DNA of 64,000 nucleotides from Actinoplanes sichuanensis (GTDB taxonomy: Bacteria > Actinomycetota > Actinomycetes > Mycobacteriales > Micromonosporaceae), in NCBI RefSeq assembly GCF_033097365.1, contig NZ_AP028461.1:5518001-5582000 (forward strand). The letters run 5' to 3'. The position numbers were made by a program, and so were the translations under genes. The notes under the pieces were generated by a model, which was given only the letters and a program-made list of their open reading frames with translations, searched no databases and was not told the DNA's origin. Of this stretch, positions 18,376 to 27,253 are shown one piece after another (the first letter of the stretch is position 1; each line of letters starts with the position of its first letter).

Positions 18376-19392
18376 TCAACGCGGTCCGGCGGTCGACTCC
18401 CGGACCACCAGGTGCGGCACCTGCGGCGCGACGATCGGCTCCCCCACCAGCTGCTGCACGCACGCCCGGCCGAGGCCCAGGAAATCCATCCGCACGGTGG
18501 TCAGCGCCGGTGTCCAGAAGGCGGCACCGGGCACGTCGTCGAACCCGATGATGCTCACGTCACCCGGCACGTCCCGACCCGCCTCGTAGAGCGCCCGGCG
18601 CACCGCGAGCGCGGTGTCGTCGTTGCCGCACAGGATCGCGGTGACCGCCGGATCGGCGGCCAGCTCCCGCCCGGCCACGTGAGCCGACGCCACGTCCCAG
18701 CCCGCGGCCACCACCTCCGGCACCTCCCGGCCGGCCCCCTCCAGTGCGTCCCGCCAGCCGCTCTGCCGGGCACTGGCCCGCGCCTCGGACGGGATCGCCA
18801 CGTGATGCACGGTGCGGTGGCCCAGCTCCAGCAGATGCCGGGTGGCCTCGGCGGCGGCCTGCCGCTCGTCCAGGAACAGCATCGCCCGGGTCGCGCCGGA
18901 CAGCCCGCCCGCCTCGGTCGCCGCCACCACCGGCACCTCCTCCGGCAGCGCGCGCACCACCGCCGCGCCCGCCGGGTCGAAGGCGACCACCACCACGCTG
19001 CCGGCACTCGGATCGCTCACGTAGTCGGCCGCCTGGCGCACGTCACCGGGCGCCTCCGACTCCACCACCCGCACCCCGACCGCCAGACCGAGCTGCCGGC
19101 CCGCCTCCTCGACACCCTGCAGGACGCCGGCGTAGCCGTACAGCGTGGTGTTGGCGGTGACCACGGTGACCGCGTTGGCCCGCCCCGAACCGAGGGTCTG
19201 GGCCGCCCGGTTCGGCCGGTATTTGAGCTGCTCCATGGCGTCGAGCACCAGCTGCCGGGTCTCCGGCCGAACCCGGGGCGAGTTGTTCAGCACCCGCGAC
19301 ACGGTCTGGTAGGAGACCCCGGCGGCGGCCGCCACGTCCCGGATCTGCGGCCCCGGTTCCCGCCGCCGGCCCGGCCGATCAATGTTGTCCAC
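18376..19392 (-). CDS. LacI-family transcriptional regulator
   Basis: A 338-aa repressor. The N-terminal HTH with hinge helix is clear: IRDVAAAAGVSYQTVSRVLNNSPRVRPETRQLV (about 17-50), then LKYRPNRAAQTLGSG. The remainder is the sugar-sensing periplasmic-binding fold, including IGFDDVPGAAFWTPALTTVRMDFLGLG near the C-terminus. GTG start. It lies upstream of and in the same direction as the glycan locus, with two perfect 14-bp operators between it and the first enzyme gene, so it is the probable repressor of that locus. Its inducer is probably a galactoside; the sequence alone does not show which. Confidence 0.93.
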   Translation of the reverse strand: MDNIDRPGRRREPGPQIRDVAAAAGVSYQTVSRVLNNSPRVRPETRQLVLDAMEQLKYRPNRAAQTLGSGRANAVTVVTANTTLYGYAGVLQGVEEAGRQLGLAVGVRVVESEAPGDVRQAADYVSDPSAGSVVVVAFDPAGAAVVRALPEEVPVVAATEAGGLSGATRAMLFLDERQAAAEATRHLLELGHRTVHHVAIPSEARASARQSGWRDALEGAGREVPEVVAAGWDVASAHVAGRELAADPAVTAILCGNDDTALAVRRALYEAGRDVPGDVSIIGFDDVPGAAFWTPALTTVRMDFLGLGRACVQQLVGEPIVAPQVPHLVVRESTAGPR

Positions 19393-19522
19393 GAACTAAC
19401 TTGTATCCGAAACGAACTGTGTCGTACGTCCCGGCCCCACGCCGTACCGGAATTCTCAGATCAAAATCGGCCGTGCCGATTCACGATCTGCGGCGGAACT
19501 CGAGCGGAAATGGGAGGCGGAC

Positions 19523-21775
19523 GTGGCCCTTCCTCGTTGGCGCTCCTGGTTCGTGCCGATCGCGACGCTGCTCGCGGTGACCGAGGTCATCCTGATCATG
19601 GTCGGCCAGCACGTCGCCTTCCACAGGTTGCTGGTGTGGATCCCGGCGGTCGGCGGCGTCGCGATCGCGGTGGGCGCTTTCATCGCGACCGCCGGCGGGG
19701 CCCCGTCCGGCAGCCCGCTCGACCGGTTCTGGCGGCGGGTGGCGGTCGCCATGGGCGCCGTCTTCATCGGCGCGGCGAGCCAGACCGTCGACGTGGCCGT
19801 CGTCCCGTTCAACGGGATGCCGCCGCTCGGCTCACGCACCCTGCTCTGCTACGTGATCGGCACGCTGCTCGCGATCATCGCGCTGCTCCGGCTCCCGGGC
19901 GGCGGCCGGACCTGGCGTCAACTCACCACCGCCGTGCTGGATCTGGCGGTGGTCGCCGTGACCGCGGGCGTGGCCGCCTCGGAGTACCTGGGCTGGGCCG
20001 TCGACAAGTTCGACGGCCGCGCCTCGGCGTGGTGGCTGAACCTGGCGATGGTCGCGATCGGTGTGGCCGGGGTGACCGTGGTCGTCAAGATCATGTCAGC
20101 CAGCCGCAGCCCGGCTGCCCGCACCGCACTGTGGTGGCTGGCCCCGATCGGGATCGCCGGCCCGCTGTCGGTGATCCTGATGACCGCGTTCCGGCCCTGG
20201 CCCCACCTCAACGGCAGCGCCGCGGTGCTGGCGTTCGTCGGGCTGTTCGGCGCGCTGGCCGGAAACGCCCAGCAGCGCGCCTACGCCGGGCACGGTGCCA
20301 CCTCGTCGCGGGTCGCGCACCCGGCCGTGTACCGGCGCGGCGCCGCCATCCCGCTCATCGCGACCGGACTGACCAGCCTGCTCGTGGGCACGGTCTACCT
20401 GCGTACCGGGCACCTCACCACGATCCAGGTGGCCGGCACCACGCTGCTGCTGCTGCTCGTGGTGACCCGGCAGGCGTTCGCCCTGGGTGAGAACGCCACG
20501 CTGCTGGAGACCGTCGCCCACCAGGCCATGCACGACGAACTCACCGGCCTGTACAGCCGCCGGTCGTTCACCACGGCGGTGGCCGGGGCCGAGGGCCCGC
20601 ACACCGTGGCGTTGATCGACCTCAAGGACTTCCGGGCGATCAACGACAGCCTCGGGCCGGCCGCCGGTGACGCGCTGCTCACCGAGTACGCCGCCCGCCT
20701 GACCCGGCTCGCCGGTGACCGCGCGGTGGTGGCCCGGCTCGGCGGTGACGAGTTCGGCCTGCTGCTGCCGGGCGCCCCGGAGCAGACCGCGACGATCGTG
20801 GACCCGCTGGTGGCCGCCGGTGACGAACCGCTGTCGGCGGCCGGGCACGAGGTGGTGGTCGAGGTGTCGATCGGGATCGCCGACGGCCCCGACATGTACC
20901 GGCGGGCCGAGATCGCGCTGCGCGAGGCCGGTGCACATACCGACGCCCGGGTGGTCCGCTGGGACGCCTCCCTGGAACGACACGTCAACCAGCGCGCGAC
21001 GATCGCCGCCGACCTGCGGCGGGCGCTGCACGCGGGCGAGTTCCACATGCTCTACCAGCCGATCGTGGCGCTGCCGCACGGCCTGATCACCGGGGTCGAG
21101 TCGCTGATCAGGTGGACTCGGGCGGACGGCCGGACCATCTCGCCGGCCGACTTCGTTCCGGTGGCCGAGGAGACCGGGCTGATCCTGGAGCTCGGCGAGT
21201 GGATCATCGACACGGTCTGCGCGCAGGCGGCCGAGTGGCGGCGCCGGTACGGCGCGGACGCCCTGGACTCGGTCGGCGTCAACGTGTCGGCGCGCCAACT
21301 GCTGGACCCGGGCCTGCCCGAGCGGGTGGCGGCCACCCTGGCCCGACACGGGCTGCCGGCCGAGCAACTGACCGTCGAGATCACCGAGACCGCGGTGTTC
21401 GGCGGCGGCCGGGCACTGGCCACCGTGCAGGCGTTGTCCGAGCTGGGTGTGCACATCGCCCTGGACGACTTCGGTACCGGCCACTCGTCGCTGGGCCTGC
21501 TGCGCACCTGCCCGGTCGACGTGATCAAGGTCGACAAGTCGTTCGTCGACGGCCTCAACGGGACACTCCACCAGGAGGCCATCGCCGGGGCGATCGCCGA
21601 CATCGCCGAGAAGATGGAGCTGGGCACGGTGGCCGAGGGCGTGGAGACCCCGGAGCAGGCCCGCCGACTGTACGAGCTGGGCTACCGCCGGGCGCAGGGT
21701 TTCCTGTTCGCCCGGCCGATGACGGTCGCCGCCATCGACGAACTGCTGGACCCGGGCGTGGGGATGGCCGCCTAG
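19523..21775 (+). CDS. Membrane GGDEF-EAL cyclic-di-GMP protein
   Basis: A 750-aa protein with about nine to ten membrane helices (residues 1-320), a GGDEF domain (about 335-480) and an EAL domain (about 490-745). The cyclase site GGDEF (407-411) and the preceding DELTGLYSRRSF are intact; the RxxD inhibitory site before GGDEF is missing. The phosphodiesterase signature reads ESLIR rather than EALLR, with the general fold motifs DDFGTGHSSLGLL and IKVDKSF present, so hydrolytic activity is plausible. GTG start with GGGAGG 6 nt upstream. It may therefore make or break cyclic-di-GMP in response to a membrane signal; direction of activity is uncertain. It is a single gene, followed by ctaD after 127 bp. 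Confidence 0.93.
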   Translation: MALPRWRSWFVPIATLLAVTEVILIMVGQHVAFHRLLVWIPAVGGVAIAVGAFIATAGGAPSGSPLDRFWRRVAVAMGAVFIGAASQTVDVAVVPFNGMPPLGSRTLLCYVIGTLLAIIALLRLPGGGRTWRQLTTAVLDLAVVAVTAGVAASEYLGWAVDKFDGRASAWWLNLAMVAIGVAGVTVVVKIMSASRSPAARTALWWLAPIGIAGPLSVILMTAFRPWPHLNGSAAVLAFVGLFGALAGNAQQRAYAGHGATSSRVAHPAVYRRGAAIPLIATGLTSLLVGTVYLRTGHLTTIQVAGTTLLLLLVVTRQAFALGENATLLETVAHQAMHDELTGLYSRRSFTTAVAGAEGPHTVALIDLKDFRAINDSLGPAAGDALLTEYAARLTRLAGDRAVVARLGGDEFGLLLPGAPEQTATIVDPLVAAGDEPLSAAGHEVVVEVSIGIADGPDMYRRAEIALREAGAHTDARVVRWDASLERHVNQRATIAADLRRALHAGEFHMLYQPIVALPHGLITGVESLIRWTRADGRTISPADFVPVAEETGLILELGEWIIDTVCAQAAEWRRRYGADALDSVGVNVSARQLLDPGLPERVAATLARHGLPAEQLTVEITETAVFGGGRALATVQALSELGVHIALDDFGTGHSSLGLLRTCPVDVIKVDKSFVDGLNGTLHQEAIAGAIADIAEKMELGTVAEGVETPEQARRLYELGYRRAQGFLFARPMTVAAIDELLDPGVGMAA

Positions 21776-21848
21776 CGACCCCTATACATGAAGTCATGCA
21801 CTGAATGCGGCTCTTACGCCGATTCGGAGCGGATTGCTGCGGTAGACG

Positions 21849-21865
21849 CCTATAACGGGTATAGG
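21849..21865. promoter_or_regulatory. Operator-like palindrome upstream of ctaD
   Basis: CCTATA-N5-TATAGG is a perfect 6-bp inverted repeat in the 127-bp gap before ctaD, 37 bp above its start. The same CCTATA also begins at 21781. It could be a binding site of an oxygen- or copper-responsive regulator, or a promoter element; no regulator is adjacent. Confidence 0.45.
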
Positions 21866-21902
21866 CCAGAAGTATCCGCATCCGTAGCCGAGGAGCTGTT
21901 GC

Positions 21903-23672
21903 ATGACTACCGTCGCGCCGAGGCCGGTGCCCATCCGGCCTCATCCGATTCGCCGACAGGTGAAGGGTTCGGCGCTGGCCCGCATCCTGCGCACCACCGA
22001 TGCGAAGCAGATCGGGATCATGTACATGATCACGTCGATCGTGTTCTACATGGTCGGCGGTCTGATGGCCCTGCTGATGCGGGCCGAGCTCGCCAAACCG
22101 GGCATGCAGATGCTGTCCCCGGAGCAGTTCAACCAGTTGTTCACCATGCACGGCACGGCCATGCTGCTGTTCTTCGCCACGCCGATCGTCTTCGCCTTCG
22201 CCAACTTCGTGATCCCGATCCAGATCGGCGCACCGGACGTGGCGTTCCCGCGACTCAACGCGTTCGCCTACTGGCTGTACCTGTTCGGCACGCTGACCGC
22301 GATGAGCGGGTTCATCATGCCGGGCGGGGCTGCGGACTTCGGCTGGTTCGCGTACACCCCGCTCAGCGACAGCCTGCACTCGCCCGGCATCGGCGGTAAC
22401 GCCTGGGTGGTCGGCCTGGCGATCGGTGGTCTCGGATCGATCCTCGGCGCGGTCAACCTGATCACCACCATCCTGTGCCTGCGGGCCCCCGGCATGACCA
22501 TGTTCCGGATGCCGATCCTCACCTGGAACATGCTGGTCACCAGCCTCCTGGTGATCCTGATCTTCCCGTTCCTGGCGGCCGCCCTGTTCGCCCTGGCCGC
22601 CGACCGGGTACTGCACGCCAAGGTGTTCGCCGTCGAGACCGGCGGCCCGATGCTGTGGCAGCACCTCTTCTGGTTCTTCGGCCACCCCGAGGTGTACGTC
22701 ATCGCGCTGCCGTTCTTCGGCATCATCACCGAGGTGGTGCCGGTCTTCAGCCGCAAGCCGGTCTTCGGCTACAAGGGCCTGGTCGCCGCGACCCTGCTGA
22801 TCGGCGCGCTGTCCATGTCGGTGTGGGCGCACCACATGTTCGCCACCGGCCAGGTGCTGCTGCCGTTCTTCAGCTTCCTGAGCTTCCTGATCGCGGTCCC
22901 GACCGGCATGAAGTTCTTCGTCTGGATCGGCACCATGTGGCGCGGCCAGATCAGTTTCGAGTCACCGATGCTGTGGGCGATCGGCTTCATGGTGACCTTC
23001 CTGTTCGGCGGCCTGTCCGGGGTGCTGCTGGCCGCCCCGCCGATCGACTTCCACGTCTCCGACTCGTACTTCGTGATCGCCCACTTCCACTACGTACTCT
23101 TCGGCACGATCGTGTTCGCGGTGTTCGCCGGCATCTACTTCTGGTTCCCGAAGATGTTCGGCCGGATGCTCGACGAACGCCTGGCGAAGATCCACTTCTG
23201 GCTCACCATGATCGGCTTCCACGGCACGTTCCTGGTGCAGCACTGGCTCGGCACCAAGGGCATGCCCCGGCGGTACGTCGACTACCTGGAGAGCGACGGC
23301 TTCACGTTCCTCAACACGTTCTCCACGATCGGCGCCTTCATCCTCGGCACCGCGACCCTGCCGTTCGTCTACAACGTGTGGAAGTCCTACAAGATGGGCA
23401 AGGTCACCACCGCCGACGACCCGTGGGGGCACGGCAACTCACTCGAATGGGCGACCAGCAGCCCACCGCCGCTGCGCAACTTCGACCGGATGCCGCGGAT
23501 CCGTTCCGAACGGCCCGCCTTCGACCAGAAGTTCCCGCATCTGGCGGCCGGCGAACAGTCGCTGGCCGGGCCACCGGAGGGCGGAGCACGGCCGTTACAC
23601 AAGGAGTCCGACGGCGGCGCCACCTACGCCGAGGACATCGCGTCGGACCGGGATCGGAAGAAGAAAAAATGA
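21903..23672 (+). CDS. ctaD: Cytochrome c oxidase subunit I (aa3 type)
   Basis: A 589-aa membrane subunit of the terminal aa3 oxidase, which carries heme a and the heme a3-CuB centre. Conserved blocks include [33 protein letters not shown] (heme ligand H), [16 protein letters not shown] (CuB/tyrosine motif), VWAHHMF (two CuB histidines) and [13 protein letters not shown] (heme a3 and heme a histidines). Twelve or more helices are visible. ATG start with AGGAG upstream. Unlike many genomes, no ctaC, ctaE or assembly genes are adjacent; in Actinobacteria ctaD is often separate, with ctaC-ctaF elsewhere. A strong terminator follows immediately. Confidence 0.97.
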   Translation: MTTVAPRPVPIRPHPIRRQVKGSALARILRTTDAKQIGIMYMITSIVFYMVGGLMALLMRAELAKPGMQMLSPEQFNQLFTMHGTAMLLFFATPIVFAFANFVIPIQIGAPDVAFPRLNAFAYWLYLFGTLTAMSGFIMPGGAADFGWFAYTPLSDSLHSPGIGGNAWVVGLAIGGLGSILGAVNLITTILCLRAPGMTMFRMPILTWNMLVTSLLVILIFPFLAAALFALAADRVLHAKVFAVETGGPMLWQHLFWFFGHPEVYVIALPFFGIITEVVPVFSRKPVFGYKGLVAATLLIGALSMSVWAHHMFATGQVLLPFFSFLSFLIAVPTGMKFFVWIGTMWRGQISFESPMLWAIGFMVTFLFGGLSGVLLAAPPIDFHVSDSYFVIAHFHYVLFGTIVFAVFAGIYFWFPKMFGRMLDERLAKIHFWLTMIGFHGTFLVQHWLGTKGMPRRYVDYLESDGFTFLNTFSTIGAFILGTATLPFVYNVWKSYKMGKVTTADDPWGHGNSLEWATSSPPPLRNFDRMPRIRSERPAFDQKFPHLAAGEQSLAGPPEGGARPLHKESDGGATYAEDIASDRDRKKKK

Positions 23673-23679
23673 ATCAGCG

Positions 23680-23710
23680 AAAGGCCGGGCGATTCGCCCG
23701 GCCTTTTTCT
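23680..23710 (+). terminator. Rho-independent terminator after ctaD
   Basis: Perfect 12-bp stem AAAGGCCGGGCG / CGCCCGGCCTTT with a 3-nt loop, followed by TTCTT. It begins 8 bp after the ctaD stop codon, isolating ctaD as a single-gene unit. Confidence 0.88.
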
Positions 23711-23846
23711 TGTCGGGAAGACGACAACGTGCAGAAGGAGCATGAAGCGATGGCCTGATCGGGCCGGCGGCAGTGGATACTCATTTCGCCCCCGGAGCGC
23801 AGAAAACGCGCCCGAGATCATTTTCGGATTCGGGCAGGAGATCTAT

Positions 23847-24725
23847 ATGCCAACGATCGTATATGTGCACGGAAACGGTAACAAGATCGCCTCCGACCGG
23901 CTGCGCGGCGAATGGGACCGTGCGTTGTTCGGACGCGACATGGGCGCCCGCTCCCGGATGGCCTACTGGGCACCGGTGCTGCATCCGAGCCCGCTCGGCA
24001 TGGCCGAGGCCGACGAGATCCAGCAGCTGCCGGTGTCGCCGCTGGAGTCGTTCGTCCCCGAGTCGCCACCACCCGACGAGTTCACCGCCGAGCTGCTGCT
24101 CGAGGCCGGCGACAAGGCCCGCCAACTCGAACCCTGGCTACGCGACCTGGTCTACACCGGAGACGCCATCGTCGACGGGGAGAACGCCGCACCCCCGGTC
24201 TCATCCCCGTTCGAGGCCCTCCCACTGCCCAAGCCGCTGCGCCAGGCGGCCTTCCGGGAGCTGGTGAAACGGACCTTCAAGGATGTGTACGCATACTTCT
24301 TCGACAACCGCGGCGACGCCATGCGCCAGGTCCTACGCGACACGCTGGCCGGGCTGGACGGCCCGGTCGTCGTGGTCGGCCACAGCCTCGGCTCGATCAT
24401 CGCCTACGACGTACTGCGCGAACCGGCCTTCCAGACGCTGAACGTGCCGCTGCTGGTCACCGCCGGATCACCGCTCGGCGTCACCGAGGTGCAGGATCTC
24501 GTGGTCCGCCCGCTGCAGGTTCCGGCACCCGTCGCACAATGGCGCAACGTCTCCGATTTCCGCGACCTGGTGGCGCTCGATCACACCATCCGCCCGGAAT
24601 TCACTCCGGCCGCCCGATGTGCTGATCTCGCCGTCGTCAATGACAGCTGGAATCATCACGGTATCGGCGAGTATCTGGCCGGCGTCGCGGCCCGCCAGCC
24701 GATTCTGCAGATCTTCCAGCAGTGA
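23847..24725 (+). CDS. Cytoplasmic alpha/beta-hydrolase
   Basis: A 292-aa alpha/beta-hydrolase without signal peptide. The oxyanion strand is TIVYVHGNGNK at residues 3-13 and the nucleophile elbow is VVVVGHSLGSIIAYDVL (S180). The likely catalytic histidine is in NDSWNHHGIGEYL near residue 272. A long insertion (about 30-160) with acidic and proline segments makes the lid. The ATG at 23847 has GCAGGAG at the right distance; longer starts lack a ribosome site. Its stop overlaps the start of a protease gene by 4 nt (GTGA), so the two are translationally coupled. Substrate is unknown; lipase/esterase of the PGAP1/lecithin-acyltransferase style is the nearest general class. Confidence 0.82.
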   Translation: MPTIVYVHGNGNKIASDRLRGEWDRALFGRDMGARSRMAYWAPVLHPSPLGMAEADEIQQLPVSPLESFVPESPPPDEFTAELLLEAGDKARQLEPWLRDLVYTGDAIVDGENAAPPVSSPFEALPLPKPLRQAAFRELVKRTFKDVYAYFFDNRGDAMRQVLRDTLAGLDGPVVVVGHSLGSIIAYDVLREPAFQTLNVPLLVTAGSPLGVTEVQDLVVRPLQVPAPVAQWRNVSDFRDLVALDHTIRPEFTPAARCADLAVVNDSWNHHGIGEYLAGVAARQPILQIFQQ

Positions 24726-25657
24726 CCGGGGAGGTGCCCGGAAAGATGACCGAAATCAAATCGGTGACCAAACCACGGTCACCGCTCGAAAGCATCGACA
24801 CGGCTCCGGTACGCCCTGCGTCCACCCCCGGATCCCTCGGCACGGCCACCGATGAGCGGTCCCGGTCGGTGCGTTTCCTGACCGTGAAAGGCCGCAGCGG
24901 CCCGATCCTGCCACCGTTCGAGTCGGTGATCGGCCGCGACGAGCGGGTCCGGATCCTGGACACCGACCTGACCCCGTGGCGGATGATCTGCTCGCTGCAG
25001 ATGCGCGGACCGACCGGGTCCGGCGCGATCGGCACCGGCTGGTTCGTCGGCCCCCGAACCGTGCTGACCGCCGGGCACTGTGTGTTCAGCGACTTCTTCT
25101 TCGGCGGTTGGGCGTCCACCATCGACGTCATCCCGGGCCGCAACGGGTTCGGCCCGCCCGCCGAGTCGGAGCCGTTCGGCCGGGTGACCAGCACCGGCTT
25201 CTCCACCGTGGACCGCTGGCAGAGCACCGAGGACCCGGACTTCGACATCGGCTGCATCCACCTCGACGAGCCGCTCGGCGCGACCGTCGGCTGGTTCCCG
25301 GTCGGGGTGCGCACCGCCGAGCAACTGGAGGGTTTCCTGGTCAACGTGTCCGGTTATCCGGCCGACCGGGGTGACGGGGCCGCGCAGTTCCACGGCCACA
25401 ACCGGATCCTGCGGGTCGGCGAGCGCCGGGTCTTCTACGAGGTGGACACGTTCGGCGGGCAGAGCGGCGCACCGGTGTGGATCTACGAGAACGACGACGT
25501 CACCAAGCCGGTCGCGGTGGGGGTGCACGCGTACGGCACCGGTGGCACCCCGGCCTCCCTGGGCATCACCGCGAACTCCGCCCCGCGAATCACCCCGGAG
25601 CTGCTCGCCCTGGTCACCGAGTGGGTCGCGCAGGACGGCGGATGGCCCGCCGCCTGA
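24722..25657 (+). CDS. V8/trypsin-like serine protease without export signal
   Basis: A 311-aa chymotrypsin-fold protease of the glutamyl-endopeptidase/V8 type. The catalytic triad is clear: H119 in TVLTAGHCV, D175 in DPDFDIGCIHL and S248 in FGGQSGAPVW. The stretch GSGAIGTGWFVG precedes the histidine as usual. Residues 1-80 are a charged, flexible leader with no hydrophobic signal peptide, which is odd for this class, since V8 enzymes are normally secreted zymogens. GTG start, overlapping the alpha/beta-hydrolase stop by 4 nt (ATG at 24746 is an alternative). The pair looks like a two-enzyme cytoplasmic module, as trypsin-like domains do in bacterial conflict systems; this role is an inference. 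Confidence 0.85.
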   Translation: MTGEVPGKMTEIKSVTKPRSPLESIDTAPVRPASTPGSLGTATDERSRSVRFLTVKGRSGPILPPFESVIGRDERVRILDTDLTPWRMICSLQMRGPTGSGAIGTGWFVGPRTVLTAGHCVFSDFFFGGWASTIDVIPGRNGFGPPAESEPFGRVTSTGFSTVDRWQSTEDPDFDIGCIHLDEPLGATVGWFPVGVRTAEQLEGFLVNVSGYPADRGDGAAQFHGHNRILRVGERRVFYEVDTFGGQSGAPVWIYENDDVTKPVAVGVHAYGTGGTPASLGITANSAPRITPELLALVTEWVAQDGGWPAA

Positions 25658-25779
25658 GCTCGTCCCCGGAACGGGTCGGCCTGGTCCTCGACGAGTCCGG
25701 CCGGCTCGTTCCGTACGCCATCGTCGAGGACACACCGGCCGAGGACGAGATCGTGAGCAGAGTCCATCGACCGATGTAG
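25642..25779 (+). CDS. Possible 45-aa protein after the protease
   Basis: A short frame that starts with ATG 16 nt before the protease stop. The sequence has a core, RVGLVLDESGRLVPYAIVEDTP, that looks like a small beta-hairpin domain, and an acidic end. The residue pattern is more protein-like than the shadow frames around it, but there is no strong ribosome site and 45 aa is too short for a safe call. If real it could be a small partner, substrate or inhibitor of the protease/hydrolase pair. Otherwise it is chance coding. Confidence 0.35.
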   Translation: MARRLSSSPERVGLVLDESGRLVPYAIVEDTPAEDEIVSRVHRPM

Positions 25780-25859
25780 AACCGCGGTCTGACGCGGCCC
25801 GCCGGATGTCCGCCCGCGGGCAGACGATTCGAGGCTTCCGCCGTTCCTAGCATCGCGGC

Positions 25860-27002
25860 ATGAAAACAACCTTCCTGGCGGTCTGCGCCCTCGCCGCAGG
25901 CCTGCTCACCCCGGTCGCGACCGGGACCGCGGCGCTCGCCGCCGAGCCGCTGCAACTGTCGGCGCCGACCGGCCGGTTCCCGGTCGGCGCCACCGAGCTT
26001 TACCTGAAGGACACCTCCCGCCCCGACCCGTGGGTGCCCGAGCAGACCGCCCGGGAGCTGATGGTGACCCTCTGGTACCCGACGAACACCCCTCAGGGCA
26101 CCCGCACCGAGTATCTGTCGGCCGAGGAGTCCCGCCTGCTGATCGAGGGCAAACATCTGGACGGCGTACCACCGGAGATCTTCAGCACCGTCGGCACCTA
26201 CGCCATCGACGGCGCGAAACCGGCCGGCCGGGCCCACAGCCTGCCGCTGATCGTCCTGTCGCCGGGCTGGACCCAACCGATCGTCACCCTGACCGGCCTG
26301 GCCGAAGATCTGGCGAGCCACGGATACGTGGTGGCCGGGATCAACCACACCTACGAGACGTACGCGATCACCTTCCCGGACGGCCGGATCACCGGGTGCG
26401 CGGCGTGCGCGTTCGACAACGACCGGAAGTTCTTCGGCAAGCTCTACCAGAGCCGGGCGGCCGACGTGTCGTTCGTCCTCGACGAGCTGACCGGTCGGCA
26501 CCCGAAGTGGCCGGGCGCCCGGCTGATCGACCCGAGCCGGATCGGCGTGGCCGGGCACTCGGCGGGCGGCGCCTCCGCGCTGGCGGCACTCGTGCGGGAC
26601 CGGCGGATCGACGCCGGGATCGACGTGGACGGCACCACGAACTCCGGTGGCGACCCGGTGGTCCCGGTGACCGGGGTGAACCGGCCGGCTCTGGTGCTCA
26701 CCAGCGACGACCACCTGCCGGACGGGCACGACCAGTGGCTGGCCGCGGACTTCACGAACCTCACCGGGTGGAAGCGATGGATCGCGGTCACCGGGGCCGA
26801 CCACGCGTCCTTCACCGACCTGGGCATCTTCGCCGATCAGCTGGGCATCGACATCGGCGCGACGACCCCCGGGGTGCGGGCCACCGAGATCACCCGACGG
26901 TACGTGCGGGCGATGTTCGACGAGCACCTGAGGCACCGCCGGCAGCCCCTCCTGAACAAGGCGTCGAACCGCTACCCCGAGGTGAGCATAGTGGCCCGGT
27001 GA
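25860..27002 (+). CDS. Secreted PAF-acetylhydrolase-like esterase
   Basis: A 380-aa exported alpha/beta-hydrolase. The signal peptide covers about residues 1-28 (MKTTF, hydrophobic core, AALAAEP). The body contains LMVTLWYPTN, LPLIVLSPGWTQP (oxyanion region), VVAGINHTYET and the nucleophile elbow IGVAGHSAGGASAL (S234), with a late histidine in TGADHASFTDLG. This layout is that of the bacterial platelet-activating-factor acetylhydrolase/lipase group, which also includes polyester-degrading esterases. ATG start 81 bp after the small frame upstream; no good partner gene. Substrate is not assignable from sequence. Confidence 0.87.
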   Translation: MKTTFLAVCALAAGLLTPVATGTAALAAEPLQLSAPTGRFPVGATELYLKDTSRPDPWVPEQTARELMVTLWYPTNTPQGTRTEYLSAEESRLLIEGKHLDGVPPEIFSTVGTYAIDGAKPAGRAHSLPLIVLSPGWTQPIVTLTGLAEDLASHGYVVAGINHTYETYAITFPDGRITGCAACAFDNDRKFFGKLYQSRAADVSFVLDELTGRHPKWPGARLIDPSRIGVAGHSAGGASALAALVRDRRIDAGIDVDGTTNSGGDPVVPVTGVNRPALVLTSDDHLPDGHDQWLAADFTNLTGWKRWIAVTGADHASFTDLGIFADQLGIDIGATTPGVRATEITRRYVRAMFDEHLRHRRQPLLNKASNRYPEVSIVAR

Positions 27003-27074
27003 GAGACGGGCGGGCCACCGGATGTTAGCGATCACTTGGAACCTGTCAAGGTTTCCGCTAAGTTACCGGCAGCC

Positions 27075-27121
27075 CGCCCTCGCTCGCCATCATAAAGCTT
27101 CTTATCGATGCGAGCAGGGCG
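27075..27121 (+). other. Structured leader hairpin upstream of the YetA-cluster ABC genes
   Basis: Arms 27075-27091 (CGCCCT, GCTCGC, ATC with single-base bulges) and 27107-27121 (GAT, GCGAGC, AGGGCG) form about 15 base pairs, extended by ATAA/TTAT in the loop. The region is far more A+T-rich than its surroundings. Together with an inverted repeat TTAGCG-N25-CGCTAA at 27025-27061 and the terminator hairpin at 27191-27216, it makes a 190-nt structured leader or a small RNA. Confidence 0.45.
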
Positions 27122-27190
27122 TTGACGTGCTGTTGATCCGCATGCAAAGCTGCCGTCATTCAATCGAAGCAGTTCGATAATTCGATCTCT

Positions 27191-27216
27191 ACCCCCGACG
27201 AACCGGGGGTCTTTTC
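27191..27216 (+). terminator. Terminator-like hairpin in the ABC leader
   Basis: ACCCCCG-6 nt-CGGGGGT (7-bp stem) followed by CTTTTCT. It ends 37 nt before the start of the binding-protein gene and 189 nt after the previous gene, so it looks like an attenuator or the 3' end of a small RNA rather than an ordinary gene-end terminator. Confidence 0.65.
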
Positions 27217-27253
27217 TCGCATGCATATGAAACGTTACACGGGGAGGACTCCC

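Noticed and set aside
18286..20490. 734-codon plus-strand frame running over LacI and the GGDEF gene
   Set aside because: It crosses two real genes in a wrong frame and has typical shadow composition.
21788..22399. 203-codon frame over the ctaD promoter and start
   Set aside because: It begins in the intergenic region and then reads ctaD out of frame; no domain and no good ribosome site.
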